Origin: an uncultured Acidobacteriota bacterium
GTDB taxonomy: Bacteria; Acidobacteriota; UBA6911; RPQK01; JAJDTT01
Direction: 5' to 3'
NCBI GenBank assembly: GCA_951812665.1
Contig: CATOST010000018.1
Location: forward strand, 186,001 to 250,000
DNA length: 64,000 nt
Shown piece by piece: positions 8,753-18,100 of the stretch (positions are counted from its first letter, which is position 1; each line of letters opens with the position of its first letter). Position numbers and translations under genes: made by a program. The notes beneath the pieces are model-generated. The model saw only the letters and a program-made list of their open reading frames with translations. It searched no databases and was not told the DNA's origin.

Positions 8753-10252
8753 TTGAACAAGGTCCGGGCGGGTCGGCTCCAAGTCCTGACACTGGATGCC
8801 GGGACTTCTTCCTTACGGGCTCAGGTGTGGGGAGTGGACGGGCGTCCCCTGCCTGAAATCGGCGCCCGGGCCCACTATCGCCTTGGGACCGACCCGGAGG
8901 GCGGGGCCTGGCTGGAGCCGGAGGAGGTCCTTTCGGCCGTGTCCGAAGCGCTCGACGAGACGTTGGCTCGAGCCGAGTCCCGGGACGCCCGGATCGCCGC
9001 CGTCGCTCTGGACACGCTCTCTCCCACACTCCTGGGAGTGGATGAGCAGAGACGGCCGCTGACGCCTGTCTATACCTATGCCGACACCCGCAGCCGGCAG
9101 GCCGCCGCCGACCTCAGGAAAAGTCTGGATCCTGCGGAGATCCACGAGCGGACGGGGTGTCCCATCCACAGCAGCTATCTGCCCTCCCGTCTCCTCTGGC
9201 TGGAACGGAGTCGCCCCCGCCTCTTCTCCCGAGTCTCCCGCTGGATGACTCTGGGAGAGTTTCTCTATTCCCGATTCTTTAGGTCCTGCGGTATCAGCTA
9301 TTCCGCCGCCTCGTGGAGCGGCCTCCTGAACCGCCATAGCTTGGACTGGGACGAGTCCTGGATTTCGATGCTCCCGATCCGTCGGACCCAGCTCTCGCCG
9401 CTTCGCGATTGCACGGAACCGTTCACCGGATTGCGTGACCCCTGGGCCCGGCGCTGGCGCGCCCTGGCTCCAGTCCCGTGGTTCCCAGCGGTGGGAGACG
9501 GAGCCGCCGCCAACGTGGGGAGCGGCTGCATACGATCGGACCGGGTGGCCCTCACCATCGGCTCCACCGGGGCGATCCGGGCGGTCCTGGACCGGCCTGC
9601 CTCCCCCCTTCCGGCGGGTCTCTGGAGCTACCTGGTCGATGCCGGACGTCCCCTCTTGGGGGGAGCCACCACCGAGGGGGGCAGCGTCTTCTCGTGGTTG
9701 ACCAGCCGGCTCCAGGTCGATTTCGAACCGGACCGCCTCGAAGCCGAGTTGCAAGCCATGGAGCCGGCGGCCCACGGCCTGGTCTTCCTGCCGTTCCTGG
9801 CGGGAGAAAGGAGCCCCGGATGGCGCGACGAAGCCCGCGGAAGCCTGTTGGGGTTGACGCTGTCCACACGGCCGGTGGAAATCGTCCGGGCGGCTCTGGA
9901 ATCGATCGCCTACCGGCTCTGTTTGATCTACCGGCTCATGGAGCCCCACTTGTCCCGGCAACACGAGATCATCGGCGGGGGCGCGGGGTTGCTCTCTTCT
10001 CCCGCCTGGCTCCAGATCCTGGCGGACGTCCTCGGCCGCCGGGTCATCGCCTGCGCCGAGCCCGAAGTGACGGGCCGGGGAACCGCCCTGCTGGCGCTCG
10101 AGTCCCTGGGTCTGGTTCCGGACCTGGCGGCGGTCCCGCCGATGATGGACAAGAGTTACGATCCCGATCCCGCACGTCACCGCCGACATCTCGAGGCGAT
10201 GGAGCGCCATTTGGAGCTTTACCGGCGTCTGGTCGGCGTGCCTTGGGCTTGA
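8753..10252 (+). CDS. FGGY-family carbohydrate kinase, gluconokinase-like
   Basis: A 499-residue sugar kinase of the FGGY family, of normal length. The N-terminal phosphate loop is VLTLDAGTSSLRA (residues 11-23). The second ATP-binding block TIGSTGAIRAV lies near residue 270, and the C-terminal signature IIGGGAGLLSS is followed by GRGTALLALESLG. The start is TTG at 8753, preceded by GGAG eight bases upstream. The next enzyme downstream, 6-phosphogluconate dehydrogenase, uses 6-phosphogluconate. Together with SGISYSAASWSGLLN-like features this makes gluconate the likeliest substrate, though xylulose or others are possible. The 650-base gap to gnd means a shared transcript is not certain. Confidence 0.85.
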   Translation: MNKVRAGRLQVLTLDAGTSSLRAQVWGVDGRPLPEIGARAHYRLGTDPEGGAWLEPEEVLSAVSEALDETLARAESRDARIAAVALDTLSPTLLGVDEQRRPLTPVYTYADTRSRQAAADLRKSLDPAEIHERTGCPIHSSYLPSRLLWLERSRPRLFSRVSRWMTLGEFLYSRFFRSCGISYSAASWSGLLNRHSLDWDESWISMLPIRRTQLSPLRDCTEPFTGLRDPWARRWRALAPVPWFPAVGDGAAANVGSGCIRSDRVALTIGSTGAIRAVLDRPASPLPAGLWSYLVDAGRPLLGGATTEGGSVFSWLTSRLQVDFEPDRLEAELQAMEPAAHGLVFLPFLAGERSPGWRDEARGSLLGLTLSTRPVEIVRAALESIAYRLCLIYRLMEPHLSRQHEIIGGGAGLLSSPAWLQILADVLGRRVIACAEPEVTGRGTALLALESLGLVPDLAAVPPMMDKSYDPDPARHRRHLEAMERHLELYRRLVGVPWA

Positions 10253-10520
10253 CGCCCCGTGGTAACGGTCGTCACGATGTGCGACCGGCTGTGCCTCATG
10301 GCGGACCGAGTTGTTCCACAGTTGCATACACCCGGAGTGCATGTTGGGAGGGTCCATCCGAGGCGCCTCAAGCCCCCCGTGCTGATCGATCCCCAGCCGT
10401 CTCGCCAGCACCCGAAAAATCGGATCCGGCCGCTTGTCCCAGGATCTACCTTCTCCATGAGACCGAGCGGCCGGGTCCGCATCGTGGAGAATTCTCCGGG
10501 TTGGTGTAGCCTCCCGACTC

Positions 10521-10625
10521 ATGGCGCAATCAGACTTCGTTCGGCGGCTGAATCGGATTGAAGTTCTACTGGGGATTATCGTTGCTCTGCAGATTGCGAC
10601 TTTCGGAGCCGTCATTTTCAACTAG
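10521..10625 (+). CDS. Possible 34-residue membrane peptide
   Basis: ATG at 10521 opens a 34-codon frame ending in TAG at 10625. The product has a charged N-terminus (MAQSDFVRRLNRIE) and one strongly hydrophobic helix (VLLGIIVALQIATFGAVIF). This layout of a short charged helix and a C-terminal anchor is typical of small bacterial membrane peptides. There is no clear ribosome-binding site, and the surrounding 650-base gap holds nothing else recognisable, so it could be chance. The sense-strand layout matches the end of the small protein at 62839, but I see no real sequence similarity. Confidence 0.35.
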   Translation: MAQSDFVRRLNRIEVLLGIIVALQIATFGAVIFN

Positions 10626-10905
10626 GTCGTCCTTGAACTGAGGGATCGGTCAAAGGCACTGCGACCGAAATCAACTTTGTAATTCCACAACTCGCCCGCC
10701 GTTCTTTTCCTCTTTCCCGGTGAGCCCATTCCGGCGAAAAACTCACATTTTCTGATGCGCGATCTGGGCGTTGACGAGCTCGCGACCCCGGGGGCGTTCT
10801 CTCTGATTCGGTAGGCTCATACTGAGGATTTTTGTATCTCTGTGTCTGTAGCTTGGGGTTAGGGCTAGAATAGGAGCTCGTCGCGCAGGACAGGAGAATA
10901 CGAAG
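10626..10905. other. Intergenic region before gnd
   Basis: No gene is supported here. Just before gnd, AGGAG at about 10890-10894 is a plausible ribosome-binding site. I find no convincing promoter match, riboswitch or terminator. The stretch 10253-10520 on the other side of the small frame is equally empty. Confidence 0.5.
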
Positions 10906-12360
10906 ATGGAAACCAAGGCGGATATCGGGCTCATCGGTTTGGCGGTCATGGGCCAGAACCTGGTCCTGAACATGAACGATCACGGCTATACGGTGGCGGT
11001 CTTCAACCGGACGGTCTCCAAAGTGGACGACTTCCTCTCGGGGGAGGCCCGGGGAACGAAGGTTCTGGGGGCTCATTCCCTGGACGAACTTGTCCGGATG
11101 CTCAAACGGCCTCGGCAGGTCATGCTGATGGTCAAGGCCGGCTGGCCCGTCGACGAATTCATCCGGCAGCTCCTGGACCATCTGGAGCCGGGAGACATCA
11201 TCATCGACGGCGGGAACTCCAACTACGAAGACACCCGCCGCCGGGTCTCCCTGGTGGAGTCAAAGGGCCTTCTGTATATCGGAACCGGCGTCTCCGGCGG
11301 CGAGGAGGGAGCCCGGCTGGGGCCCTCCATCATGCCCGGCGGATCCGCCGAGGCCTGGCCCCAGGTCCGGCCCCTCTTCCAGTCCGTGGCGGCCAAGGTG
11401 GACGGAGGCGAACCCTGCTGCGAATGGGTGGGTGACGACGGCGCCGGGCACTTCGTCAAGATGGTCCACAATGGCATCGAATACGGAGACATGCAGCTCA
11501 TCTGCGAGGCTTACCATCTGATGAAGGCGGGATTGGGAATGCCCGCGGACGAGATCAGCCGCGTCTTCGCCCGCTGGAACCGGGGGAGGCTGGATTCCTA
11601 TCTGATCCGGATCACCCGGGACATATTGGCCGTCAAGGATGACGATGGAGGTCCGCTGGTGGAAAAGGTCCTGGATACCGCCGGCCAGAAGGGAACCGGG
11701 CGGTGGACCGTGATCTCGGCGTTGAACATGGGGGTGCCTCTCACCCTCATCGGAGAAGCCGTCCTGGCGCGGGCCCTGTCGGCCATCAAGGAGGATCGGG
11801 TCGAAGCTTCCCAGGTGCTGACCGGCCCCGCTGGCTCCGGCGCCGCGCCTGCAAGGGACCTGGTCGATGACCTGGAGCAAGCCCTCTACGCGTCCAAGAT
11901 CGTCTCCTACACGCAGGGGTATCAATTGATGCGGGCGGCGGCAGCCGAATACGGCTGGAACCTCGATTTCGGGGGCATCGCCCTGATGTGGAGAGGCGGT
12001 TGCATCATCCGTTCCGTCTTCCTGGGGAAGATCAAGGAGGCCTTCGACCGGGAGCCGGCTCTGAAGAACCTACTGTTGGATCCCTATTTCAAGGAGCAGG
12101 TGGAGGGTGCCCAGGAGTCGTGGCGCCGCGTCGTCTCCCGGGCGGTCCGCTGGGGAATCCCGGTCCCGGCGACCTCCAGCGCCTTGGCCTTCTATGACGG
12201 CTACCGGCAAGCCTGGCTTCCCGCCAACCTCCTGCAGTCCCAGCGGGACTACTTCGGCGCCCACACCTACGAGCGCGTCGACCGGCCCCGCGGCGAGTTC
12301 TTCCATACTCGCTGGACGGAATCTGTCGAGGCTGCAGTTCCAGACTTAGAAACAAGATAA
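10906..12360 (+). CDS. gnd: 6-phosphogluconate dehydrogenase, decarboxylating
   Basis: A 484-residue enzyme of the pentose phosphate pathway, converting 6-phosphogluconate to ribulose 5-phosphate, CO2 and NADPH. The N-terminal coenzyme motif is GLAVMGQNLVLNM (residues 7-19). The substrate signature is GTGVSGGEEGARLGPSIMPGG-like at about 126-146 and the catalytic block is GAGHFVKMVHNGIEYGDM with Lys and Asn. The C-terminal THTYERVDR-type motif is present as HTYERVDRPRGEFFHTRW. The last eight residues (VPDLETR after EAA) and the stop codon come from an IS1634-type relic that matches 28777 onward, so the native C-terminus was replaced. All catalytic residues remain, and the enzyme should be active. 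Confidence 0.95.
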   Translation: METKADIGLIGLAVMGQNLVLNMNDHGYTVAVFNRTVSKVDDFLSGEARGTKVLGAHSLDELVRMLKRPRQVMLMVKAGWPVDEFIRQLLDHLEPGDIIIDGGNSNYEDTRRRVSLVESKGLLYIGTGVSGGEEGARLGPSIMPGGSAEAWPQVRPLFQSVAAKVDGGEPCCEWVGDDGAGHFVKMVHNGIEYGDMQLICEAYHLMKAGLGMPADEISRVFARWNRGRLDSYLIRITRDILAVKDDDGGPLVEKVLDTAGQKGTGRWTVISALNMGVPLTLIGEAVLARALSAIKEDRVEASQVLTGPAGSGAAPARDLVDDLEQALYASKIVSYTQGYQLMRAAAAEYGWNLDFGGIALMWRGGCIIRSVFLGKIKEAFDREPALKNLLLDPYFKEQVEGAQESWRRVVSRAVRWGIPVPATSSALAFYDGYRQAWLPANLLQSQRDYFGAHTYERVDRPRGEFFHTRWTESVEAAVPDLETR

Positions 12361-12455
12361 CTCCTTGATCATAAAGGGATAAATCACGAAATTGGTTTAG
12401 CGGCCACCGGGCGCGCCTTGATCAATTCCAACAGCCGTCGCTACGGTGGTGTCCA
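12337..12455 (-). mobile_element. Relic of the 3' end of an IS1634-family element
   Basis: About 118 bases from 12337 align without gaps to 28777-28894, the end of the IS1634 element in the island. By hand count 86 of 118 positions agree, including the identical stretch GTTCCAGACT and ACAAGATAACTCC. The island copy contains the transposase stop region here. The relic lacks the outer 48 bases and all the remaining transposase. It overlaps the last codons of gnd and supplies its stop. Confidence 0.75.
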
Positions 12456-12466
12456 TCGTAGATCCT

Positions 12467-12502
12467 GAGAACGTGACTGTCCCTTTCTCCCACCCTTCTC
12501 CC
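12467..12502 (+). repeat. Dispersed repeat, copy 1 (GTGACTGTCCC type)
   Basis: The stretch starting GAGAACGTGACTGTCCC and rich in TTCTCCC is closely matched at 54320-54357 in the other accessory-looking spacer. More degenerate copies are seen at about 12571-12595 (GCGAACGTAACTGTCC) and 12889-12912 (GACCGTTACTGTCC). It does not code. The rest of 12503-12642 holds nothing I recognise. Confidence 0.55.
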
Positions 12503-12642
12503 ATGCGCTGGTTATGTCATGATCGAGCAGTCGAAGCGGTGTGGACCTATTTGGGGGGAGGAGATCACGAGAGCGAACGTAACTGTCCTCTTCTCGCGTG
12601 CGCAGCCCTGCTCTCGATGGTGTCTCAATAGGTAAATCCGCT

Positions 12643-12852
12643 TCATGCAACAACGACTTTCTCCTCAAAGTAGTCGTCTCCCGTAGCGGACAGGGCATCC
12701 CGCCGGTTGAGTTCAAGTGCTTCGGGGAGCGTTTCGGCGAGGCTTTGCATCAATTCCTCATGCGTGCGTTCCTGGCAATTCACGCCGGGCACTTCTTCAA
12801 TCCAGCCGATCCACCATTCTCCGCGATGCTTCACAATGGCCGTATATTCCAT
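12643..12852 (-). CDS. HicB-like (UPF0150) small protein, orphan
   Basis: A 69-residue protein whose N-terminal half (MEYTAIVKHRGEWWIGWIEE, then VPGVNCQERT and a helix ELMQSLAETLPEALELN) is the HicB/UPF0150 fold. In toxin-antitoxin pairs HicB neutralises the RNase HicA. Here no HicA-like frame lies on either side and no DNA-binding domain follows, so it is a solitary member; such short versions are common and their role is unknown. AAGGAG precedes the ATG at 12852 with good spacing. It lies between the IS relic and the isomerase gene on the same strand, 74 bases after the latter's stop. Confidence 0.7.
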   Translation of the reverse strand: MEYTAIVKHRGEWWIGWIEEVPGVNCQERTHEELMQSLAETLPEALELNRRDALSATGDDYFEEKVVVA

Positions 12853-12926
12853 ACTTGCTCCTTCTCTTCCCTTCCATGCTCCCCAGCCTGAAGAGACCGT
12901 TACTGTCCACTTCTTTGTCCCCGGCC

Positions 12927-13805
12927 TCAGACCAGCCCCTGGAAGGCTCGAAACAGGGTCCGGTAGTAGTGCATGACGCGGATCGGATCGGTGCTCTCGG
13001 GGATCTCGGCCAGGCAGTAGCCCGGATATTCCATCTCCCTGAGCAGACGGAAGAGGAGCCGCCAGGGATATTCTTCGACGAAGAGGTCCCGCATGTGGAC
13101 CAGGGAGATCCGGTCCTTGATCAGGTTGAAGTTGGTCTTCACCCCCCCGTCCAGGAGGTCCGTCTTGTTGGAGTTCCAGCAGATCCGGACGTTGTCGTGA
13201 TCCGCGTAGTCCAACATCTTCCGGATGCGGGGGATGCGGCCGGTCTCGCGTCCGTGAACCTCCATCCGGATCTGCACGCCCCAGCCGTTGCCGTAGGCTC
13301 CGCATTCCCTCAGGGCCAGTCCGATCTGTTCCAGGGTCTTCTCCTCCGGGACCCCCTCGGGGAGGCCGTTGGGGCGCACCTTGACGCCGGGGGCCCCGAC
13401 GTCGTGGGCCAGCCGGACAAAGGCCTTGGTCTCTTCGATGTTGCGGCGCAGGACTTCCGGATCGGGCGAGTGGTACTCGCAGGCGCTGCCCAGGCCCACC
13501 AGGCGGACCGGTGAATCCTGAAATCGCATCATCACCTCCCGGCGCTTCTCGGGAGAAATGTCGATCTCGACGCCATGGGCGTGGGTGCTCCGCAGCTCGA
13601 CCCCCTCGAACCCGGTTTCGGCGCAGTTGCGGATGAGCGTCTCCAGATCCCAGCTCCGGCCCAGGTTGTAGGTCACCGTCCCCAGCCGCAGGGGAGGTGT
13701 CCGGGTGGTTTGCCGGGTCGAAGCGGGCAAGGCGGAAGTTTCTCCGGTCCGGAGTCCGGCCGGCGCCGATGCCGCCGCTGCACCCAGAAATCGTCTTCTC
13801 TCCAT
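12927..13805 (-). CDS. Tat-exported sugar phosphate isomerase/epimerase-like TIM barrel
   Basis: A 292-residue protein of the AP-endonuclease-2/xylose-isomerase-like TIM barrel family. The start at 13805 gives a twin-arginine signal (MERRRFLGAAAASAPAG), so the folded protein is probably exported. Barrel strands carry usual motifs: GFEGVELRSTHAHGVEI, GAPGVKVRPNGLP, IRMEVHGRE (metal Glu), VRICWNSNK and LVHMRDLF with His, then a terminal AEIPESTDP. These give the metal ligands expected of the family. GGGAGAG precedes the ATG. The substrate is unknown. It follows the NosL-like gene by 38 bases and may be the tail of the copper operon transcript or an independent gene. Confidence 0.82.
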   Translation of the reverse strand: MERRRFLGAAAASAPAGLRTGETSALPASTRQTTRTPPLRLGTVTYNLGRSWDLETLIRNCAETGFEGVELRSTHAHGVEIDISPEKRREVMMRFQDSPVRLVGLGSACEYHSPDPEVLRRNIEETKAFVRLAHDVGAPGVKVRPNGLPEGVPEEKTLEQIGLALRECGAYGNGWGVQIRMEVHGRETGRIPRIRKMLDYADHDNVRICWNSNKTDLLDGGVKTNFNLIKDRISLVHMRDLFVEEYPWRLLFRLLREMEYPGYCLAEIPESTDPIRVMHYYRTLFRAFQGLV

Positions 13806-13843
13806 GGTTCTCTCCCTGATTGCGCTACCGTGCGGACTCGGTG

Positions 13844-14383
13844 TTACCGGTGCCCCGACACCAACAATTCCTGATAGCTTCTGATGACGCCGCCGCGGCT
13901 CTCTTGGAATTCGAGGGCGCTCCGCCGATCCTTGAAGGCGACGAGCCCGGGCAGGCACCGGTCCCAGGCCAGAGTGTACTGGTGTCCGGATCCATCTTCT
14001 CGCGGCCGTTCCATTGAGCAGCATTGGCGGACCGAGCTGTCTTCGACGTAGACGGCCTGTTCGGCAGGGAAGAGCTCTCCCGTGGAGACGTCGCCGATCC
14101 ATGCCTCTTTCACCCGGTCGCTGTTCAATTCCTGGTAATGGAGCCCGCAGCGAGGACAGCAGACGTGGAGGTCATCTCCTCCGGACAGTACGATTCGGTA
14201 GGTCGAAGATCCATGCAGAGGTCTCTGGCAGACGGCGCAGGTTCCCGACTCCAGCGTGTACAGGAAATAGCCGCTGCCGGCCAGCAGCAATATCAAGAGT
14301 ATGAGCGCAGTTCCTCGAAGCACCTGGGAGCCATTTCCGGCACGCTTGGCCGGAGCGTCGGGCGGCGGCCCATTTTCCTTCAT
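13844..14383 (-). CDS. NosL-like membrane-anchored copper protein
   Basis: A 179-residue protein with one N-terminal membrane helix (residues 22-44, TALILLILLLAGSGYFLYTL) and an outside domain. Cysteine motifs CAVCQRP and CCPRCGLHY suggest metal binding. The second half, GELFPAEQAVYVEDSS then LVAFKDRRSALEFQESRGGV, is the pattern of NosL, a Cu(I)-binding protein of nitrous oxide reductase maturation, and its relatives. The NosL cysteine-methionine motif is altered to QCCSMERPR. No nos genes are present. The position after cusA and a secreted orphan makes a role in extracytoplasmic copper handling likely. 39 bases separate it from the gene upstream. Confidence 0.65.
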   Translation of the reverse strand: MKENGPPPDAPAKRAGNGSQVLRGTALILLILLLAGSGYFLYTLESGTCAVCQRPLHGSSTYRIVLSGGDDLHVCCPRCGLHYQELNSDRVKEAWIGDVSTGELFPAEQAVYVEDSSVRQCCSMERPREDGSGHQYTLAWDRCLPGLVAFKDRRSALEFQESRGGVIRSYQELLVSGHR

Positions 14384-14422
14384 GGCACAGTCACCCTGGG
14401 AGCCGGTCTCCGCTTGCCGAGA

Positions 14423-15103
14423 CTACGGCAGCTCGCGGCGAAGTTTCTCATAGTATGCTTGATTCAGAGGCTCCTTGAGTTGAAAGCGAAAGACCCGCAT
14501 CTTGTCGAAGTTGCGGCGGTTCTCTTCGTAGGTCCGGATCTCCAGTTCGTACCGTTGCGAGGACCAGACGTTGGCCACGTCCCGATCCTTTCTCCATTTC
14601 CTCGAATCCGACGGGTCCTCGCTGTCGTAGACGATGGTCTCCGGGCCGAAATAGAGCGTGCCTTCGCAGCCTCCGAGAGTGTGCTTGTGTTTGGCCGGGA
14701 CCTGGTACTCGGCGTCAATGGGGTCGGTCACGCGATCGGTCACCGGTTTCTTCAACTTGCCGGAGATGAGCGACAGCGTCCGGTCGGAAAATGTCTGATC
14801 AGAAGACAGCAGCTCGAAGTCGAAGACCTTGTCCTGGCCCAGCCGGAGCTTCTGGTCTTCGTAGGTGAGCACGCTCAGGTGAGAGGGGGACTTGCGGTCG
14901 ACGCTCTGAATGTCTTGCCAGACCCACTTCCGGTTGTGGTCCATCTTTTTCGGCGACCTGTATTCGATCCCCTCCTGGTCGATGATCAATTCGCCTTCGC
15001 ACTTGCCCCAGGGATCGTGGTCGTGCCTGACCCGAATCGAATCTCCCCAGGCGCCGGTGGCGAAACAGAGCAGTGTCAGGAGAGCGAACGGACTTGGTTT
15101 CAT
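14423..15103 (-). CDS. Secreted protein of unknown function in the copper operon
   Basis: A 226-residue protein with a signal peptide (MKPSPFALLTLLCFATGAWG) and a mature part built of two similar halves. Each half holds a CEG-type segment (GKCEGELIIDQEGIEY and GGCEGTLYFGPETIVYDS) followed by a WQDIQSV or VANVWSS stretch, suggesting a duplicated beta domain with one Cys each. His-rich bits (RVRHDHDPWG, KHKHTLGG) precede each half and could bind metal. I recognise no named family. The ATG overlaps the cusA stop (ATGA), so translation is coupled to the efflux pump. A periplasmic metal-related role is inferred from context only. Confidence 0.75.
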   Translation of the reverse strand: MKPSPFALLTLLCFATGAWGDSIRVRHDHDPWGKCEGELIIDQEGIEYRSPKKMDHNRKWVWQDIQSVDRKSPSHLSVLTYEDQKLRLGQDKVFDFELLSSDQTFSDRTLSLISGKLKKPVTDRVTDPIDAEYQVPAKHKHTLGGCEGTLYFGPETIVYDSEDPSDSRKWRKDRDVANVWSSQRYELEIRTYEENRRNFDKMRVFRFQLKEPLNQAYYEKLRRELP

Positions 15104-18100
15104 TTCAGCTTCCAACCCTTCCAGATGTAGTAGATGACGGGGTAGACACAGAGTTCCAGGAGGACGGAAGTCGTCACTCCTCCGACCATGGGTGCGGCGA
15201 TTCTCTTCATGACGTCCGCGCCGGCTCCATGGCTCCACATGATGGGAATGAGACCCGCGAGGATGATGCAGGCTGTCATCACCTTGGGGCGCACACGGTG
15301 GACCGCGCCTTCGCGGATGCTTTCGGTCAGATCCGAAGGGGAGCGCATGCGTCCCGCACGGACTGCCTTCCCGTAGGCCACGTTCAGGTAGAGTAGCATC
15401 ACCACGCCGGTTTCCGCATCCAGTCCCATCAGGGCGATGATCCCGACCCAGACCGCAACGCTCATGTTGTAGTCGAGCAGATAGAGCAGCCAGAACGCCC
15501 CCACCAGGGAAAAGGGGACCGCCAGGAACACGATGGCCGTCTGGAAAACGGACCGCGTGTTCAGGTAGATGATGACGAAGACGATCAACAGCGTCATGGG
15601 GATCACGGCCATCAGGTGTCGTCGGGTCCGCTCCATGTGCTCGAATTGACCGCTCCAGATGACGTTGTATCCGTCCGGGATGTCGACCTGACCGGCGACG
15701 GCCTGCCGGGCCATCGTCACGTAGCTCCCCAGGTCGATGTCCGCCAGATCGACGTAGATCCAGGCGTTGGGGCGGGAATTCTCGGTCTTGATGGAAGACG
15801 GCCCCTTCCGAATTCGGATGGAGGCCAACTGTCCCAGGGGAATCTGCGCCCCGTGGGGTGTGGGAACCAGGATTTCCCGCAGGGCGGGAAAATTGTCCCG
15901 CAATTCCCGGCTGTAGCGCAGATTCACCGGATAGCGTTCCAGGCCTTCGACGGTGGTGGTGATGTTCATTCCCCCGATGGCCGACTGGATCACGTCCTGC
16001 ACGTCGCCCACGGTGAGCCCGTAGCGGGCGATGGCGTCCCGCCGGATGTCGAAGTCCAGGTAGTTGCCCTCCATGACCCGCTCCGAGTAGACGGAGAGGG
16101 TGCCGGGCAGGCGGCGGACAACCGCCTCGATCTCCTGCCCCAGGTTCTGGAGCACGGTAAGGTCCGGTCCCGACAACTTGATCCCGACCGGGGTCTTGAT
16201 TCCGGTGGAGAGCATGGCGATCCGGGTCTTGATGGGCATGGTCCAGGTGTTGGTGAGCCCAGGGAACTGAATGGCTTCGTTCAACTCGTCGATGAGGAGG
16301 TCCGGGGTCATGCCGGGGCGCCACTCGGACTCGGGTTTGAGCATGATGGTGGTCTCGATCATGCTCAGCGGGGCGGGGTCGGTGGCAGTGTCGGCCCGCC
16401 CGATCTTCCCGAAGACGCGGTCAACCTCGGGAAAGGAGGCGATGATCTTGTCCGTCCGCTGCAGGATCTCTCTGGCCTTGGTGGTGGAGATTCCGGGCAG
16501 TGTCGTCGGCATGTAGAGCAGGTCGCCTTCGTACAGGGGGGGCATGAACTCGGATCCCAGGCGGGAGTAGGGAAACCAGGTCAACCCCAAGGTCCCCGCG
16601 GTCAGGATCAGGACCGTCCACTTCCACCTCAGGAGGAGACGGAGCACCGGGTCGTAGAGCCCAATCAGGATACGGCTGAGGGGATTCCTTTTCTCGGAAC
16701 GGATCCTCCCCCGGATCCAGTAACCCATGAGGACCGGTACCAGGGTGATCGCCAGGATCGAGGCCGCTGCCATGGACCAGGTCTTGGTATAGGCCAGCGG
16801 CTTGAACAGCCTCCCTTCCTGGGCCTCCAGCGTGAAGACCGGAATGAAGGAGACGGTGATGACCAGCATGGCGAAGAAGAGGGTGGGGCCGACCTCCTTG
16901 GAGGCTTCGGCGATGATCTGCCAGTGGTCCTTGTTGCCGCGATCCGCCTCCAGGTGTTTGTGGGCGTTCTCGATCATGATGACGGCGCCGTCGACCATGG
17001 CCCCGATGGCGATGGCGATGCCCCCCAGGGACATGATGTTGGCGTCGATCCCCTGACGCTCCATGACGATGAAGGAGATGAGGACCGCCACCGGCAGGGT
17101 GATGATGGCCACCAGCGAGGAGCGCAGATGGAGCAGAAACAGGATGCACACCAGGGCGACCGCCAGCCCCTCTTCCAGGAGCTTCTCCCCCAGCGTCTTC
17201 ACCGCCCGTTCGATCAGAGCCGAACGGTCGTAGACGGTCAGGATCTCCACGTCCCCGGGCAGACCCTGACGCAGTTCCTCCAACTTCTCCTTGACTCCTC
17301 GAATGACCTGGTGGGTATTGGCCCCGGACCGCACCACGACGATTCCGCCGACCACTTCTCCCTCGCCGTTGTATTCGGCGATCCCCCGCCGCATCTCGGG
17401 TCCAATCTGGACCGTGGCCACGTCTCTCAGGAGAATCGGCGTTCCGGCCGGCGACACCGCCAGCGCAATCTCCCGGAGGTCCGCCACGTTTCGGATATAC
17501 CCCCGGCCGCGGATCATGAACTCGGTTTCCGACATCTCCAGGACCCGTCCGCCCACTTCGTTGTTGCTCCGCTGGACGGCCTGGCGAATCCTGGAGATGG
17601 GAATGTCGTAGGCTCGGAGCCTGTTGGGGTCCACGGTGATCTGGTACTGCTTGACGAAGCCGCCGACACTGGCCACTTCCGACACGCCGTCGACCGAGGT
17701 GAGCTCGTACTTGAGGAACCAGTCCTGGATGCTGCGCAGTTCGGCCAGATTTCTCCGGTCCGACTTGAGGACGTACATGAAGGCCCAGCCGACGCCGCTG
17801 GCGTCCGGTCCCAGGGTGGGGCTCACTCCCTTGGGAAGACGGGCACTGACGTAGTTCAGGGACTCCAGCACCCGGCTCCGGGCCCAGTACATGTCCGTCC
17901 CGTCTTCGAAGATGACGTAAACGAATGAGGCGCCGAAGAAAGAGTATCCCCGCACCACCTTCGAATAGGGCACCGAGAGCATCTGGGTGGTGATGGGGTA
18001 GGTCAACTGGTCTTCCACCACCTGCGGCGCCTGGCCCGGATACTCGGCGTAGATGATCACCTGGACGTCGGAGAGATCGGGAATGGCGTCCAGAGCCGTC

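Noticed and set aside
8813-10621. Minus-strand frame of 602 codons opposite the FGGY kinase
   Set aside because: Antisense shadow of a well-supported kinase gene; composition is typical of GC-driven open frames.
12643-12852. HicAB toxin-antitoxin module
   Set aside because: Only a HicB-like protein is present. No HicA-sized frame with its double-stranded-RNA-binding-like fold occurs on either side.
15616-17928. Long plus-strand frame (770 codons) opposite cusA
   Set aside because: It is an antisense shadow of a high-GC gene: low-complexity Gly/Asp/His-rich product, no family features, while cusA has every expected motif.
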